DNA from: an uncultured Clostridia bacterium
GTDB lineage: Bacteria; Bacillota_I; Bacilli_A; RF39; UBA660
Reading direction: 5' to 3'
NCBI GenBank assembly: GCA_946533175.1
Contig: CAMNBS010000028.1
Span: forward strand, 1 to 12,271
DNA length: 12,271 nucleotides
The notes beneath the pieces are model-generated. The model was not told the origin of the DNA. It ran no database searches and was given only the letters and a program-made list of their open reading frames with translations. The translations under genes and the position numbers were made by a program. This document shows, in pieces, positions 12,198-12,271 of the stretch (the stretch's first letter is position 1; the number at the start of each line of letters is the position of its first letter).

Positions 12198-12271
12198 ACA
12201 CTATGCATTAATAACTTTTTATGCTAAACTTATATTGACGGTTGATATTTATGTTACATACATGAAACAAA
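12198..12271. other. Right edge of window, no gene seen
   Basis: AT-rich sequence with no supported ORF, RNA or terminator on either strand. TTGACG at 12235-12240 resembles a -35 box but no -10 stands at a suitable distance. Confidence 0.4.

Overview
The window reads as the chromosome of a very AT-rich, low-GC Gram-positive bacterium of the Bacilli/Bacillota type. TGA is used as a stop (ruvB-like and ysxE-like genes) and TGG encodes Trp, so this is the standard bacterial code and not the Mycoplasma code. Shine-Dalgarno sequences are strong (AAGGAGG, AGGAGG). The firmicute-specific replication protein DnaB and three or four sporulation-type genes (SpoIVB, SpoVID, YsxE/CotS-like) point to an endospore-forming lineage, or one descended from spore formers. 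The streamlined proteins (a SpoVID of only 212 residues) fit a small-genome gut-type lineage; that placement is inference.

Layout. 1-917 is the 3' end of a secreted or surface protein gene. 918-1248 is a decayed stretch holding the broken C-terminus of a YafQ/RelE-like toxin gene, a strong terminator and the dnaB promoter. 1249-4495 is a tight operon: dnaB, ruvA, a glyoxalase-fold (VOC) gene and ruvB, covering replication initiation and Holliday-junction branch migration. queA (queuosine tRNA modification) and an AI-2E-family membrane transporter follow, each behind its own TATAAT element. 6906-10072 is a sporulation block: spoIVB (sigma-K checkpoint protease), a nadD-like NAD synthesis gene, spoVID (spore envelope morphogenesis, LysM) and a ysxE-like kinase-fold gene overlapping it by 8 nt. 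scpA and scpB (SMC condensin partners) come next, then tRNA-Cys(GCA) and tRNA-Gly(GCC) with a strong shared terminator.

The most interesting part is the apparently empty 3' end (11744-12271). On the minus strand there is a 30-codon ORF for a basic, strongly hydrophobic peptide with an excellent Shine-Dalgarno, its own promoter and its own terminator. On the plus strand a second promoter and terminator define a convergent antisense RNA of about 195 nt that covers the ORF. The predicted 5' and 3' ends of the minus-strand mRNA are complementary over 11 positions. Together these are the hallmarks of a type I toxin-antitoxin locus. The peptide matches no family I recognise, so it may be an undescribed one.

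Transcription signals share a style: extended -10 boxes (TGnTATAAT) with weak -35 regions, and terminator hairpins built into stop codons or packed against the next promoter.
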